Shown here: in pieces, positions 11,812 through 22,579 of the stretch
Layout: the number at the start of each line of letters is the position of its first letter
Numbering within the stretch: position 1 is the stretch's first letter
Assembly (NCBI GenBank): GCA_963995505.1
Contig: OZ023180.1
Location: 4,092,501-4,156,500, forward strand
Direction: 5' to 3'
Source of the DNA: Hypericum androsaemum
Taxonomy: Eukaryota > Streptophyta > Magnoliopsida > Malpighiales > Hypericaceae
DNA length: 64,000 nucleotides
The notes under the pieces: model-generated
Told to the model about the DNA's origin: nothing
Database searches by the model: none
What the model saw: the letters and a program-made list of their open reading frames with translations, nothing else
Program-made: the position numbers and the translations under genes

Positions 11812-13473
11812 TGTTGCGGGAATAAGTGAACAAGTAACCCGAGACAGATCCGGAGTGGTCGTCCCAAGGTCGGTCTATACTATGCTAAAGCTATAGCTAG
11901 GCTACGGGCTACGCTAGGCTACGGAAAGGAAAAGCGATACAAGATAAGTAAAGTAGTTGTGTGTTGTGTTGTTGATGTCCTTCTCCGGTACCAAAGCTCC
12001 CTTTATATAGTACGTCCTGACCTAGCTCCATCCTTCCCGTGCAAGAAATCCCATCCCGAGTGAATATTTCGTTTCCAAATCAACCCGGCTTAGAATAGGA
12101 AAATCTAAACCATCTTCCTCAAATGAACAGATCTCGTCTCCGATTAGGAATATACCGGTTGTGTCGACCAAGCAACTTTGTCCCAAAATCTTATTGGAAT
12201 CTCGAAAATCCCGGCTCTACTTAGGAAAATATAAGCCACTTTGACCATCTCAAACCTTCCACGCAAAAACTCATCCTAAGCCCGTCATCGCTCAAACAAC
12301 TTTCCGCCTTTGGGGCCAAAACGAACTCCAAAGAGCCCAAACCTCCTGCCTACACGGACCAAAAAAGGCCTCTCGCCTTGAAGCCCAAGATGACCTCCAC
12401 GCCCGGAACCTTCTTTCCGCTTTCAAACACAAGGCGGTACATACCGCCTACCACTTCCAAACCGCCGAGCGCCTAAAATGGGCCTGCCTTACCGCTCGAA
12501 CCCTCTAGGCGGGCTAAGCCTTCCGCCCACAGGCCCCTAGGCGGTATGTGCCTACCGCTCGGGTTCTCAAACCGATGCCATCCACCCACTCGCACCAACA
12601 AGGCGGTGTACCGCCTAGTAACATGCTAGACGGCCTAATTGGCCATGCACCAACGAGCCCGGGTCACTCAATTTGGAGTATTAATTTCGTACTTTAACAA
12701 TCTTCCCGCATTAGGCTTCCCGCTGTTGACTCACAGACCGAAGTGCCCAACCCGGACATCCCACTTCAAAGGACAAAGTGCACTCCGAGCTCCCGCCTCG
12801 AAGATCAAAGCGACCATCTGGGCTTCCACCTTGTAGGTCGAAGCAACCATCTGGCCTCCCGCCTTGTAGGTCAAAGCACCTTTTGGCCTCCCACCTTGAA
12901 GGCCAAAGCAACATTCGGGCTCCCGCCTCGAAGGTCAAAGCGACCATCTTGGCTTCAGCCTTGTAGGTCGAAGCAACCATCCGGCCTCCCGCCTTGTAGG
13001 TTAAAGTACCTTCCAGCCTCCCGCCTTGACCCGCATTTTTGACCTACTTCCGCCCCGAATACGAAGATATCACAAACTACAAAATCGTAGATCTATGTCT
13101 TGGCTTCGCACAGCAACTTGAATCGTCTCAATACGAGCTCCGGATAGAAAGTTATGAGTATTTTACCGAGAATTGCCAGCTAGGCGAGCGGGAAGCGGAC
13201 CGAACCAGGCTCCCACTCATAAAGTCCAAGCATGCCCCTGTTCATCGAGCGCGTGAGCCCTTCAAGCGGGCTTCACCTTATCGCCCGTAGGTCCCTAGGC
13301 AGTATGTGTCTACCACCTGGGTTCCCAAACCGGTGCCATCCACCCGCTCGCACCTACAAGGCGGTGTACCGCCTCCCGCATTGATGTGGACCAAGCGGTT
13401 CGATCAACCCAAACATGGGTTGCTCAATGCAAACTCAGAAATAAGTGGGTACAACCCGAAGCACCAATTTTAT
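11812..13473. mobile_element. Unclassified insertion inside the Mutator-like arm
   Basis: It separates two parts of the element's left arm that are contiguous in the right arm and in the related element at 20577. It starts TGTTGCGGG and holds no convincing coding sequence. A segment of about 90 bp (12540-12622: GGCGGTATGTG...GGCGGTGTACCGCC) is repeated near 13290-13375, and a minisatellite lies between them. A solo LTR is possible but the ends are not clear. Confidence 0.45.
12770..13030. repeat. Minisatellite, units of about 40 bp
   Basis: Imperfect tandem copies of a unit containing CCTCCCGCCTTGTAGGTC and GAAGCAACCATC variants, about seven in all. The open frames across it are repeat artefacts. 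Confidence 0.75.
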
Positions 13474-13542
13474 ACTTCTAAAACAGGTCCAACTTATTTC
13501 AATATTTATCACGGACTGGTCCCAAGCTCTGGCCCGATGCGT

Positions 13543-13607
13543 TGGCTGGACTTGAACCCAGGTCCTAAGGGTTAGAGAATGACATCCTAACCACTGGAAA
13601 ACAATGG
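13543..13607 (-). other. tRNA-like sequence in left arm of Mutator-like element
   Basis: On the minus strand there is an A-box-like TGGTTAGGATG (13593-13583) and a B-box-like GGTTCAAGTCC (13558-13548) at tRNA spacing. The acceptor ends do not pair, so it is not a functional tRNA. An inverted counterpart lies at 14333-14400. Confidence 0.55.
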
Positions 13608-14332
13608 ACATGTTGTTTAATTATAGCATAAATTAAAATAATCATTTTGTTTGGCGTGCTTACATATGTATCATCTTCAAGCTTTGAACACCATCTTCAA
13701 CATTCAACATTAATACTCTAACCCAAGAACCAACCAAATTGAACCCCATCAACATCCGAAAACACTAATTACAAAAAAAAATCATCGATTTGAACCCTAA
13801 ATTGAAGAACCCCACCGGCGCTACTTCCATGTAACATCAAAACAGCAAAGGAAAAATGAGAGAGAGCGCATCTAGTCCGGAGCGAGAGCAGCGACGATGG
13901 CGCGGGGAGCCTCCTGGTGACGGGGGAAGGAGAGTGAGATGGCATCGTGCCGAGGTGGAGCAGGGAAGGGAAAAGGTGCCTCCCCCAGATGAGGTTCCTG
14001 CCTTCCCCACCGATGGCCCTCACGACGGCGACGGTTCTCCTTTTCGGTCGGCGCCGGCGTCTTCCCTGACCACCTCCGATCCAGCACCAACATTGTAATT
14101 GCTTGCAAAAATCTAAAATTGTATTTTGAATCGAAGATGGGTTTTGGCCTTGGTGCTAAGGGACAGAGACAAAGAAATGAAAAGGTGAAATGAATTGAAG
14201 ATGGATTTTTTGGTTCATTTTTGGGTTGAGTGATTTTTGTGTTTTTGGTGTTCTTGATTAGAGGTTGAAGATGGTAAATATCCAAGCATCCATCATAACA
14301 TGGATAATTAAGTTTTGTTCTTAAACAATATG

Positions 14333-14400
14333 TCCGTTGTAGTCCATTGGTTAGTATGTCGTTCTTCCACCCGTAGAACTCGGGTTCGAGGCCAGCCAGC
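14333..14400 (+). other. tRNA-like sequence in right arm of Mutator-like element
   Basis: A-box-like TGGTTAGTATG at 14348-14358 and B-box-like GGTTCGAGGCC at 14383-14393. It begins TCCGTTGTAGTCC, resembling plant tRNA-Glu or tRNA-Asp, but the 3' acceptor strand does not match. It mirrors 13543-13607, including the adjoining GGACATRTTGTTTAA stretch, so it belongs to the inverted arms. Confidence 0.55.
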
Positions 14401-14864
14401 GTAATTTATTTAGTTTTTTGGTCGCATTTCCGTAAGGATTTTAATGTTATGTAATTTGGTACTAATTGGTAATTTATCACTGCCTCATCAGCAACGACAA
14501 TCCGGATCATCGCCATGTGGCATTCCATGTAGGCGTCAAAACGACGCCGTTCAGCCAAAAAAATTGGACCAGAGGTCGGGACCGGTCCGTGACAAATATT
14601 GAAATAAGTTAGACCTGTTTTACGGTTTTGAAACCACAGGGTACCCAAGTGATAATCGGTGAAACTACAGGGTATTTATGTATACTTTTTTCTTTACAAT
14701 TTACATTAAATATACACCAACGACTCACTTTTTGATGACTTCCTCTCGAGTCTAAAGCTTAAATTGGGCAATGGACAGAGCCTTTACTTCTGAACAGATG
14801 TGTGGTTGATTGACAGACTATTACTTTAAAAATTTCCCAGGCTCTACCTCCTTCAACACAAAAA

Positions 14865-15470
14865 TTGGCACGAATCGTAGATTGTGGTGGCTGGGATAAC
14901 TCTGATTGGAATTGGATCCTCTCTTGGAAGAGGCCTATCCGTGCTTGGGAGGAAGAAGAAGAGCTTGCCTTGCTACAATTGCTACATAATCGGATCCCCG
15001 AGAGGTCCTCCCCCGATGGACTCAAATGGCTAGCGGTTGGAGACGAAAACTTCTCAATCTCTGCTCTACGTAGGAAGTACCATGATGGATTATATGGGGA
15101 GCAGTGTTGCAGGTTTGCATCCAAACTTTGGACGAGTAAGATTCCATACAAAATCGAATGCTTTTTGTGGATTATGATGAACAAAAAATTGACTACTCGG
15201 GACAATCTGATTAGAAGGGGAATGTTGGATCTGTGGGAGGCGTTATGTCTTTTATGTGGTGACGAACGTATTGATCATCTTTTTCTCTTATGTCCACTCT
15301 CAAGACAAGTTTGGAATTTTTTTTGTGAGACGGTTGGGTCTCAGTTGGTGCAGTGGCTCGAGCATCACCTCCTCTTTCGATGAATGGTTAGGTTTGGTTG
15401 GTGGTGGGATGATTAAGAAGGTTTGGTTTCTACTATATAGAGCTATTATTTGGGGAAATTGACCAACAAG
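14865..15470 (+). pseudogene. LINE reverse-transcriptase C-terminal (zf-RVT) fragment
   Basis: An open stretch of 172 codons carries the plant LINE zf-RVT signature: KLWTSKIPYKIECFLW, then C-x2-C (CLLCGDE), then HLFLLCPLSRQVWNFF. A frameshift near 15330 moves the reading to another frame (GMIKKVWFLLYRAIIWGN). Only the 3' end of a non-LTR element remains. No reverse-transcriptase core or endonuclease is present. Confidence 0.85.
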
Positions 15471-16610
15471 AAATCGAGCTATTTTTTAAAGGGAGCTGTG
15501 CAATCAGGAGTTTCTCACTCATGCTATAACCTATCGAGTCCACGAATGGCTTAAATGATCGAACTGCATTGTTGATTCTGGATACCAAGATTTACTTTTG
15601 TACATGGAATCTCTACGAGACTGAAAAATTAAACATGTAACTTACAAGTATGATAGTTTTTTTGTACTACATGGTATAAATTATTAGGGTATATATATAA
15701 AACTAATACATTTATTAAAAAAAATGGCAAGAGAAAACATGGGATAAAAGATGTTAAGTATCTAGTAAAAAAAATACGTCTTTAGTGATGAAAAGTATCG
15801 CACTGTTGAAGCTGATGGATCCTCTTCATTAAGTCTTCCTCGTTTTGATGATGGTAATCCATCTATCTCTCTCCTTTGGAGAGCTTCCAAACTTTGGACG
15901 AGTAAGATTCCATGTAAAATCGAATGCTTTTTGTGGATTATGATGAAAAAGAAAATTGCCTACCAGGGACATTCTTATTAGAAGGGAAATGTTGGATCTG
16001 TGGGAAGTGTTGTGTCCTTTATGTGACGATTTTGACGAAAGCATTGATCATCTTTTTCTCTTATGTCCACTCTCGAGACAAGTCTAGAATATTTTTTTGA
16101 GACGGTTTGGTCTTAGTTAGTGCAGTGGCTCAAGCATCACCTCCTTTTTCGATGAATGGTAGGGTTTGGTTCGTGGTGGGATAATTAAGAAGGTTTGGTT
16201 TGCGCTATATGGAGCTATTATTTAGGAAATTTGACTAACAAGAAATCGAGCTATCTTTCAAGAGAAGCAGTGCAACTGAGAGCTTCTCGCTCATGCTATA
16301 ACCTATCGAGTCCACGAATGGATTAGATGGTCGAACTCAATCACTGATTTTGGGCACAAGACTTACTTTTAAACATAGAATCTCTGCGAGATCGAGGGAT
16401 TAAACATGTAACTTACAAGTATGATAGTTTTTTTGTACTATTTGGTGTAAATATTTGGGGTATATATAAAATTAATTCATTTAGCAAAAAAATGCAAAGA
16501 GGAAAACATGTGATCAAAAATGTTTGTAAGTATCTAATAAAAAAAATACGTCTTAAACGATGAAAAGTATCGCACTGTTGAAGCTGATGGATCCTCTTCA
16601 TTAAGTCTTC
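15117..16610 (+). repeat. Tandem duplication of the LINE 3' end
   Basis: Copy 1 (about 15117-15838) and copy 2 (about 15887-16610) both start at CCAAACTTTGGACGAGTAAG and end at GGATCCTCTTCATTAAGTCTTCC. The second copy has more stops. The 48 bp between them (CCTCGTTTTGATGATGG...) do not occur after copy 2. Confidence 0.8.
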
Positions 16611-16913
16611 CAACTCGTGTCCTCTGCATTTTCTTCCTGCCTGGGTTATTGAGCTTGTTGTTGGGCCAACGTCTCTTTCCAATTCCCGCGCCTCAAGCCC
16701 GGCGCGCATTCTCTTCGTATTCCCAACAGCTAGTCAGCCCATTAAGTACTAACGTCTTGTTTAGTTGTTACTTAGATTGTAAATAGAGCCTTAATTAATT
16801 AATTGTTGTATATATATACTCATCTGATTGTAACACAATTCAATCAATAATATTTATATATTCATAAACTTAACACGCACCTTGCCAAAATTGCGAAAAT
16901 TTTAGGTCCATGA
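16611..16913. other. 3' flank of UGT-B
   Basis: No gene is seen. The sequence at about 16745-16870 (TATATATACTCATCTG, then TTCAATCAATAA) resembles the R-U5 end of a plant LTR, possibly a remnant. From about 16873 it matches the 3' flank of UGT-D (26823 onward). Confidence 0.4.
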
Positions 16914-19640
16914 CTAGTTGCAACCAACTAAGCTAGATACAAATTCATCAATGCACTTATCTGAACTACCACCAACATCAATAGCATTGTTGGCTAAATC
17001 TCCCCATTTCTTGGCATTTCTCTTCATTTCTTCCCCTTTCTCCTTTTTCATCACTTCCTTCACACATATCTCTATTGTCTCTCTTCTCACAATTCCAGTC
17101 TCGTCCATCCTAGCTCTGATCCCAACCTTCCAGACATCCTCCACGAACTTGGCATTGGTGGGTTGGTCACTCCATTGAGGAATTGCAACCATCGGGACGC
17201 CCAGGCACATAGCTTCCAGAACAGAGTTGAATCCACAATGCGTCACGAAGCAGCCAACTGACTCGTGCATTAGAACGTCCAACTGCGGGCACCAATTCAC
17301 CATCAAACCCTTCTCGCCGGATGCGAAATCGGGTGGTAGTTTGGACTCCTCGGATGCCCTAACCACCCACAAAAAATAGCAGTTGCTCCCTTTTAGTCCC
17401 CAAGCTAGCTCCTCCATCTGTTCTCTTCCAAGCTCTGCCACACTTCCGATGGACACATAGACAACTGACCCACTAGGCTTGTCTTGTAGCCAGTTCATGC
17501 AAGTGCCACTTTCCGGTTTAAAGACATGGATGCCATAGTCTCTTTTTTCATCTGCAACTCTTTTGTTGAAGTACGTAGACGGCACTGTGGGCCCTATCGT
17601 CGCCGTTCTCCACTTTGTCCTCATCCAGTCCACCGTCTGATTTTCCAAACACATCCAGGATTATATTATTATTAATCGCGACACGATTAATAAAGTAAGC
17701 GTAAATAGCATATAACGTAACCTGGCATTAACCACTAAATAACGAGAAAAATGAGCTAGTTAGTAAGTTGTTCTAGCTTAATTATATTTCGAATTCGAGT
17801 TTTTGAGAATGCAACAGTGTTAAATATTTGTTAAAATAATTTTGCCACTTTTCAAAAATCTTATGAGACTATAATTTGAATTAGTAAGCCCACTATACCG
17901 GACGTTTGTTAAACAAAAGTTTTCAGTAAGTTTATTGTTTTTAAAATTTATCGGATCATATTATTAATAATTCGATAAATTGTGGTTACATTACATAAAT
18001 CCAACGAAAAATTAACCTCTTTAATTCCTCCTCTCATGGTTGGTTATTTCTTGACTAATTTAATTTCGTACTGTTGATTTGGTGGGTTTTTAGTCTTTTA
18101 GATTATGGGTATAGAGTGAACCCTTTGATTTTAGTTAGTTCAGAAAAATAGATAGTGAATAGTATTGAACCCTTCATCATGTGAAGTTATAATTTAATTT
18201 TTTCATGCAAAGACCACCCGTCTACGACTTAAATCCACTGAATTTTATATTCTACAATATTAAATATTTGTTGAAAAAATGGTGGATATTTTTTTGAAAA
18301 TCAATTATTAGCCAATTATGATCATAATATATTTTTAAATAAGTAAACTTAATTAATACTATATCATAATGTACAAATATTGATTTTTATAAATTATAAC
18401 ATGGGACTATCAATTGTACCTCCTTTTCCAACTCGTAGAAGGAGTTGACAAGCACCCAATCGAAACGATCGATGTCGGTGTACTGATCCATGCATATGTC
18501 AAAGAAAGCCGGATAGGATCCATAACAAGACACAAACGACGGTATATCAGATACTACAAGCTCCCGCAACCCAGGAAGCGACACGGTTGGCTCCGACACG
18601 GGCAACGGAAGGAGTCCCCGTTGCACGTGATAATAAACGGATCCAACCGCGCAAGACTGGGTGCAAAAGATGGCCCCGAGAAACCCACACTCCTTGGCCA
18701 CGTTAAAAGCCCATGGGACGGCCCCATCAAAGATAAGGCCGGTCACTTTAGGGTCATTTCGGGAAGAATCACCATTTATTTTGTTGATCAATTCGGACAA
18801 GGTTTTCGAGCCCACGTCTCTAAATCTTGAGATGTAGAGCTCCGGGGACTCGGCCGAGCCCAGCCCACCTTCGTCGTAGCCGTCAGATATGGTCTCCACG
18901 TGGATGAGGTTGTCAGGAGCCACATAGATAGATTGGAAGAAGTACCTGAGCAATAATTTTATAGGACAGCAAAAAAAATTATTAAATTGATACTTGATAG
19001 TTTAATTACATTTTTAAAGTTACAATTTCCAGTCCTAAGGTGGGCAATTTAGAAAAAAATTAATTAACAAGCCGATGAAATAATTTTAGAAAGATTCTTG
19101 TATAGATATATAGTACTGTCAATTATAAAATTAATAATTCTTTGAAATTATAAATATAACTGAAAAAAGTAGTACAATAAAAGTACTCTTGTTTGTGTTT
19201 TCATGAAAATAAAGAGCGGTGCTTTGTTCCCGAGCTCTAGTCACATCAAAAGAACTAAGTGTGCTATAACAAAAATTACATTAATTTTTAATTAATTTGT
19301 TCGAAATTACACAGAAAAAATGGAGAATTGATAAAATAATGAAAGTGGGTGGTACTCTTTAGATTGATAAATTATTAATTAATTAATACATCTCTAAATT
19401 AATAGAAATGCATAGTCCTAAACTATTAATTTTCAAAATTTGATGGCTTTTTTTCAACACAAATGAAATAATAGATGCCTAATTTTTGTATTACCTGGTG
19501 GTAACAAGTGTGGCTTTAACCCCTTTACTGAGCAAGCGCCTGCTGAATTCGAACATCGGGTTTGTGTGACCCTGAGCTGGAAATGGGAAAACCAAGACAT
19601 GAGCCTTGTAGGTGTTGTCGCCTCTCTTCTCCTTCTCCAT
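16914..19640 (-). CDS. UGT-B: UDP-glycosyltransferase, UGT74-like, three exons, intact
   Basis: Exons 19640-19495 (146 bp), 18945-18420 (526 bp) and 17636-16914 (723 bp with stop) are joined by GT-AG introns of 549 and 783 bp. The join after codon 48 restores [15 protein letters not shown], matching the continuous sequence of the other copies, and the protein is 464 residues. Catalytic His H25 (PAQGHTNPM), Asp D122 (LIFDGAVPW); PSPG box about 339-382, ending in SDQ, with Phe at position 22. The first intron is absent from UGT-A, -C and -E, whose first exon is continuous there. Acceptor unknown. The downstream half of UGT-D is its closest paralogue. A TATA-like CATATAAAAG lies at 19775-19784 on the minus strand, about 135 bp upstream of the ATG. 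Confidence 0.9.
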
Positions 19641-20576
19641 TTTTGAACTCTTCCTTTGTCTTTTTTGTTTATTTATTTCTATTTGCTAGGGATTATATTT
19701 GAAGCAGTTCTTCAAATCTCTTGTTTTCTTGTAACTTGAGAATTCTAGTTTATATTTGAGAGCTACCTGTAACGCTTTTATATGGAACTTCCGGAGTAAG
19801 TGGAAGACAACGACGACCGCGGCGGCTTGACCATCGGCATGTGTGGTGTGGCAAATTGGGTCTTCGTGGTCAAACAATCGTGTCGGGCAAGTAAAGTCGA
19901 CGATTTGTTTTGTGTGTGGATAAAAACAGTTTGTATTTCTCTTTACTATACCAACTAATTCAGATTTAATTCAGATAAAACTTTTATAAAAAGTGACAAA
20001 ATATTTTAACAATTATTTAACATTACTCTATATTAAAAAACTCAAACTCAGTAAAAACAGTTGAGGATTGGATTATTGTAACTTGTAGCAATATTTGGAT
20101 CAGTTATTAATAAAATCTGGTGAAGATAAAAATAACTTTGGTCAAACAATCGTGTCGGGGAAGTAAAGTTGACGATTTGTTTTGTGTATGGATAAAAACA
20201 GTTTGTATTTTTCGAGTGGGATTTTTATAAAAAGTGACAAAATATTTTAACAATTATTTAACATTGTTCTATATTCAAAGACTCAAACTCAGTAAAAACA
20301 GTTGAGGATTGGATTATTGTAACTTGTAGCAATATTTGGATCAGTTATTAATAAAATCTAGTGAAGATAAAAATAACTTTGTAGAATCCATCATAAATTA
20401 TTACTTGACAAAATCCTAATCGTTTTATAACTAAAAAACATGATGTGATCATGGCGTTAACAAGATAATTCCGAAAAAAACCCTATCAAGTGTCTATTTT
20501 TGAATTTTTAACTAAAATAGAATCCGTTTTTAAAATTTTTTGGTTCAGGTGTCTAAACACAATACAATTTTTTTTG
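19641..20576. other. Upstream region of UGT-B
   Basis: The promoter region (TATA near 19776-19784) is followed by a tandem duplication of about 250 bp. Beyond it (20384-20576) is AT-rich sequence with no gene seen. Confidence 0.55.
19869..20383. repeat. Tandem duplication upstream of UGT-B
   Basis: 19869-20137 and 20139-20383 are near-identical, each running from GTCAAACAATCGTGTCGGG to GAAGATAAAAATAACTTTG. The second copy has a short internal deletion. Confidence 0.85.
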
Positions 20577-22048
20577 AAAAAGGTACACATAAGTACCCTG
20601 TAGTTTTAGCGATTATCACTTGGGTATTTTGTGGTTTCAAAACTGTAAAAAATGTCCAACTTATTTCAATGTTTCTCACGGACCGGTTCCGAGCCCCGGT
20701 CCAATTTTTTTAAGGGAACGGCGTCGTTTTATGGCTGGCGTGGGCTGCAATGTGGCGATGTCCCATATTAGTAATTGCTGACGTGTCGATGGATAAGTTA
20801 ACAATTAGTACCAAATTTATTTATAATTATAAAAAAAACTCTCATCCTCCTCCCTCTCCTCCTCTCTACTCGAGTGTAACCTTTGCCATTATTTAGGATT
20901 TTCCCTTCCTCAACTAACCGTCGGCAAAAAAAATTAATTGCAAGAGAATCAACATTATTTGCAGGAGAACTAAAATCAAGTGCAAAAGAGAACAAAACCA
21001 ATTACATCAGAACCAAATTAATTACAAGAGAACCAAAACAAATCCCAGGAATGATGAACTCACTCTCGGAACAAAACCAAAAGCAATCGCAGAAACAATC
21101 GACAGGAGTTGGGCTTGGACAATCGTTGCTGCATATGTACAAATCCGGTGAGAAGAGAACAGTGGCGGGGGCGGTGGCTGAGGCAGGAATCGAAACCAAA
21201 AAGCTTAACCAAAAAGGACGATGGCGAGGCAGAAATCGAAACACCCATGGACGTCCCGTCCCATCTCTATCGCTAAGGGAAAGAAGCACAGAGGGCGGTG
21301 AGGGCTTCGACTATTCACCTTTAACTGGAGTTAAGATGAGGGCGACCCCTTCAAGGATCACGATGTCTTTCGGGAGAGAGGAAGTTCGCCGGAGCGGACC
21401 TCGAAGAGTTGAAAGGGAACCATTTCGTCGCAACTGGGTTTGGAATTTTTTTCATGGATTTGATATTCTCTGTTGCAACTAGGGTTTAAGATGGTAAAAG
21501 AAGAAAATAGTAGAAGGAAGAAGACGGTGATTAGACGTCGCCGTTGTCAAGATCTCGCCAGAGGAGTTGGCCCTTTAGGTCCAAAACAAAGATGTGATCA
21601 GAGAAGAAGGCGTTTGTAGAAGATAGGGGTATAATAGTTTTGTGGTTGTTGTGCGAAGGGGAGGAAGGAGGACGCCCTGGGTTCGGTTAAGGACCGTGGG
21701 ATCCTCGAATAGGGAGGAGGAGGAGGAGGAGGAGGAGAGAGAGAGAGAGAGAGAGGGGAGGAGGGAGAGAGAGAAGAGGATGAGAGTTTTTATATAATTA
21801 TAAACAATTTTGGTACTAATTGGTAACTTACCCATCGACACGTCCACAATGACTAATGTGGGTCATCGCCATGTGGCAGCCCACGTCGGCTGTAAAACGA
21901 CGCAGTTTTCCCAACAAAAATCGGACCGGAGTTCGGAACCGATCCGTGACAAACATTGAAATAAGTTAGATTTTTTTTACGGTTTTGAAACCACAGAGTA
22001 CCCAAGTGATAATTGCTGAAACTACAGAGTACTTATGTGTACTTTTTC
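20577..22048. mobile_element. Non-autonomous Mutator-like element, long TIRs
   Basis: The arms are inverted copies over more than 200 bp, from GAAAAAGGTACACATAAG at 20577 and the mirror image ending at 22048. They share sequence with the element at 11750-14692. Flanks are T-runs (ATTTTTTTT and TTTTTTTTT), consistent with a 9-bp duplication. The interior (about 20880-21700) contains a plus-strand ORF of 199 codons and a (GGA)n/(GA)n tract at about 21716-21778. No transposase is seen, and the interior may be captured gene sequence. Confidence 0.8.
20883..21482 (+). other. 199-codon ORF inside the Mutator-like element, unrecognised
   Basis: The translation is rich in Arg, Lys, Gln, Ser and Glu with no recognisable domain. 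It lies in the GC-rich interior, and a minus-strand ORF overlaps it, so coding status is doubtful. It might be a fragment of a captured host gene. Confidence 0.25.
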
Positions 22049-22579
22049 TTTTTTTTTTGCTTGACCACAATACGAAACTTTTTTCATACTGTTCCACATT
22101 ACGAAATCTTTCTTGTACAAAGAATACGCCAATGTTTTTTGTACTATGGTATAGTACGCATTCTTTCGTACTGTGGTCAAATACCCACTACGAAGGTTTC
22201 ATTCGTCCAACACAACAAACACTCCCCCCCACGATTTTCTTTCTCTCCTCCTCCTCGCCTCGTCGTCGCCTTTCCCCTCGAGCCTTGCCTCGACGTCGCG
22301 CTCCAGCAGCCCTGGCCCTCCCTGACGTCCCTCGCCGTGCTCCGTTCCTCGCCCTCGTTGTTCGTCATTTGTCGCCCTCACCGTCTGTCCGTCACCTCCC
22401 CAATAATTAATTTATTATTATTATTGTTTTACTTAATTAATTAGTTATCTGTTTAAGTCATTGGAGTTGTTTAGTTTCTTTTTCTTTTTTCTCTTTTTTT
22501 TCATCCACTTTTGTAACTTTTTCTTCTTCTTGATTAATAAAAGGTTCCGTAATTTAAAAAAAAAAGAGTAGCCAACCAA
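22049..22579. other. Spacer before UGT-C with short inverted repeat and A-tail
   Basis: TTGACCACAATACGAA (22061 onward) is mirrored by TTCGTACTGTGGTCAA (about 22164-22179), a possible small foldback. A CT-rich stretch (22230-22390) follows, and an A-run ends near 22566, which may be the tail of a retroposed sequence. No gene is seen. Confidence 0.4.

Larger units (their letters stand above)
11750..14692. mobile_element. Mutator-like element with 9-bp target duplication
   Basis: The inverted termini begin GAAAAAATACATATAAG at 11750 and end as the mirror image at 14692. Both sides carry an exact 9-bp duplication TTTACAATT (11741-11749 and 14693-14701), diagnostic of the Mutator superfamily. 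The left arm is interrupted by a separate insertion (about 11812-13473) and resumes at about 13478. The interior (13640-14330) contains a GC-rich island at about 13856-14098. No transposase is seen, so it is non-autonomous and Pack-MULE-like. The related element at 20577-22048 shares more than 200 bp of terminal sequence. Confidence 0.85.

Noticed and set aside
12739..13042. Possible CRISPR-like array from evenly repeated units
   Set aside because: The units of about 40 bp are imperfect and contiguous without unique spacers, and the genome is a plant's; it is a minisatellite.
14333..14400. Functional tRNA gene
   Set aside because: A and B boxes are present, but the acceptor stem does not pair and the mirror copy at 13543-13607 shows it is part of a transposon arm.
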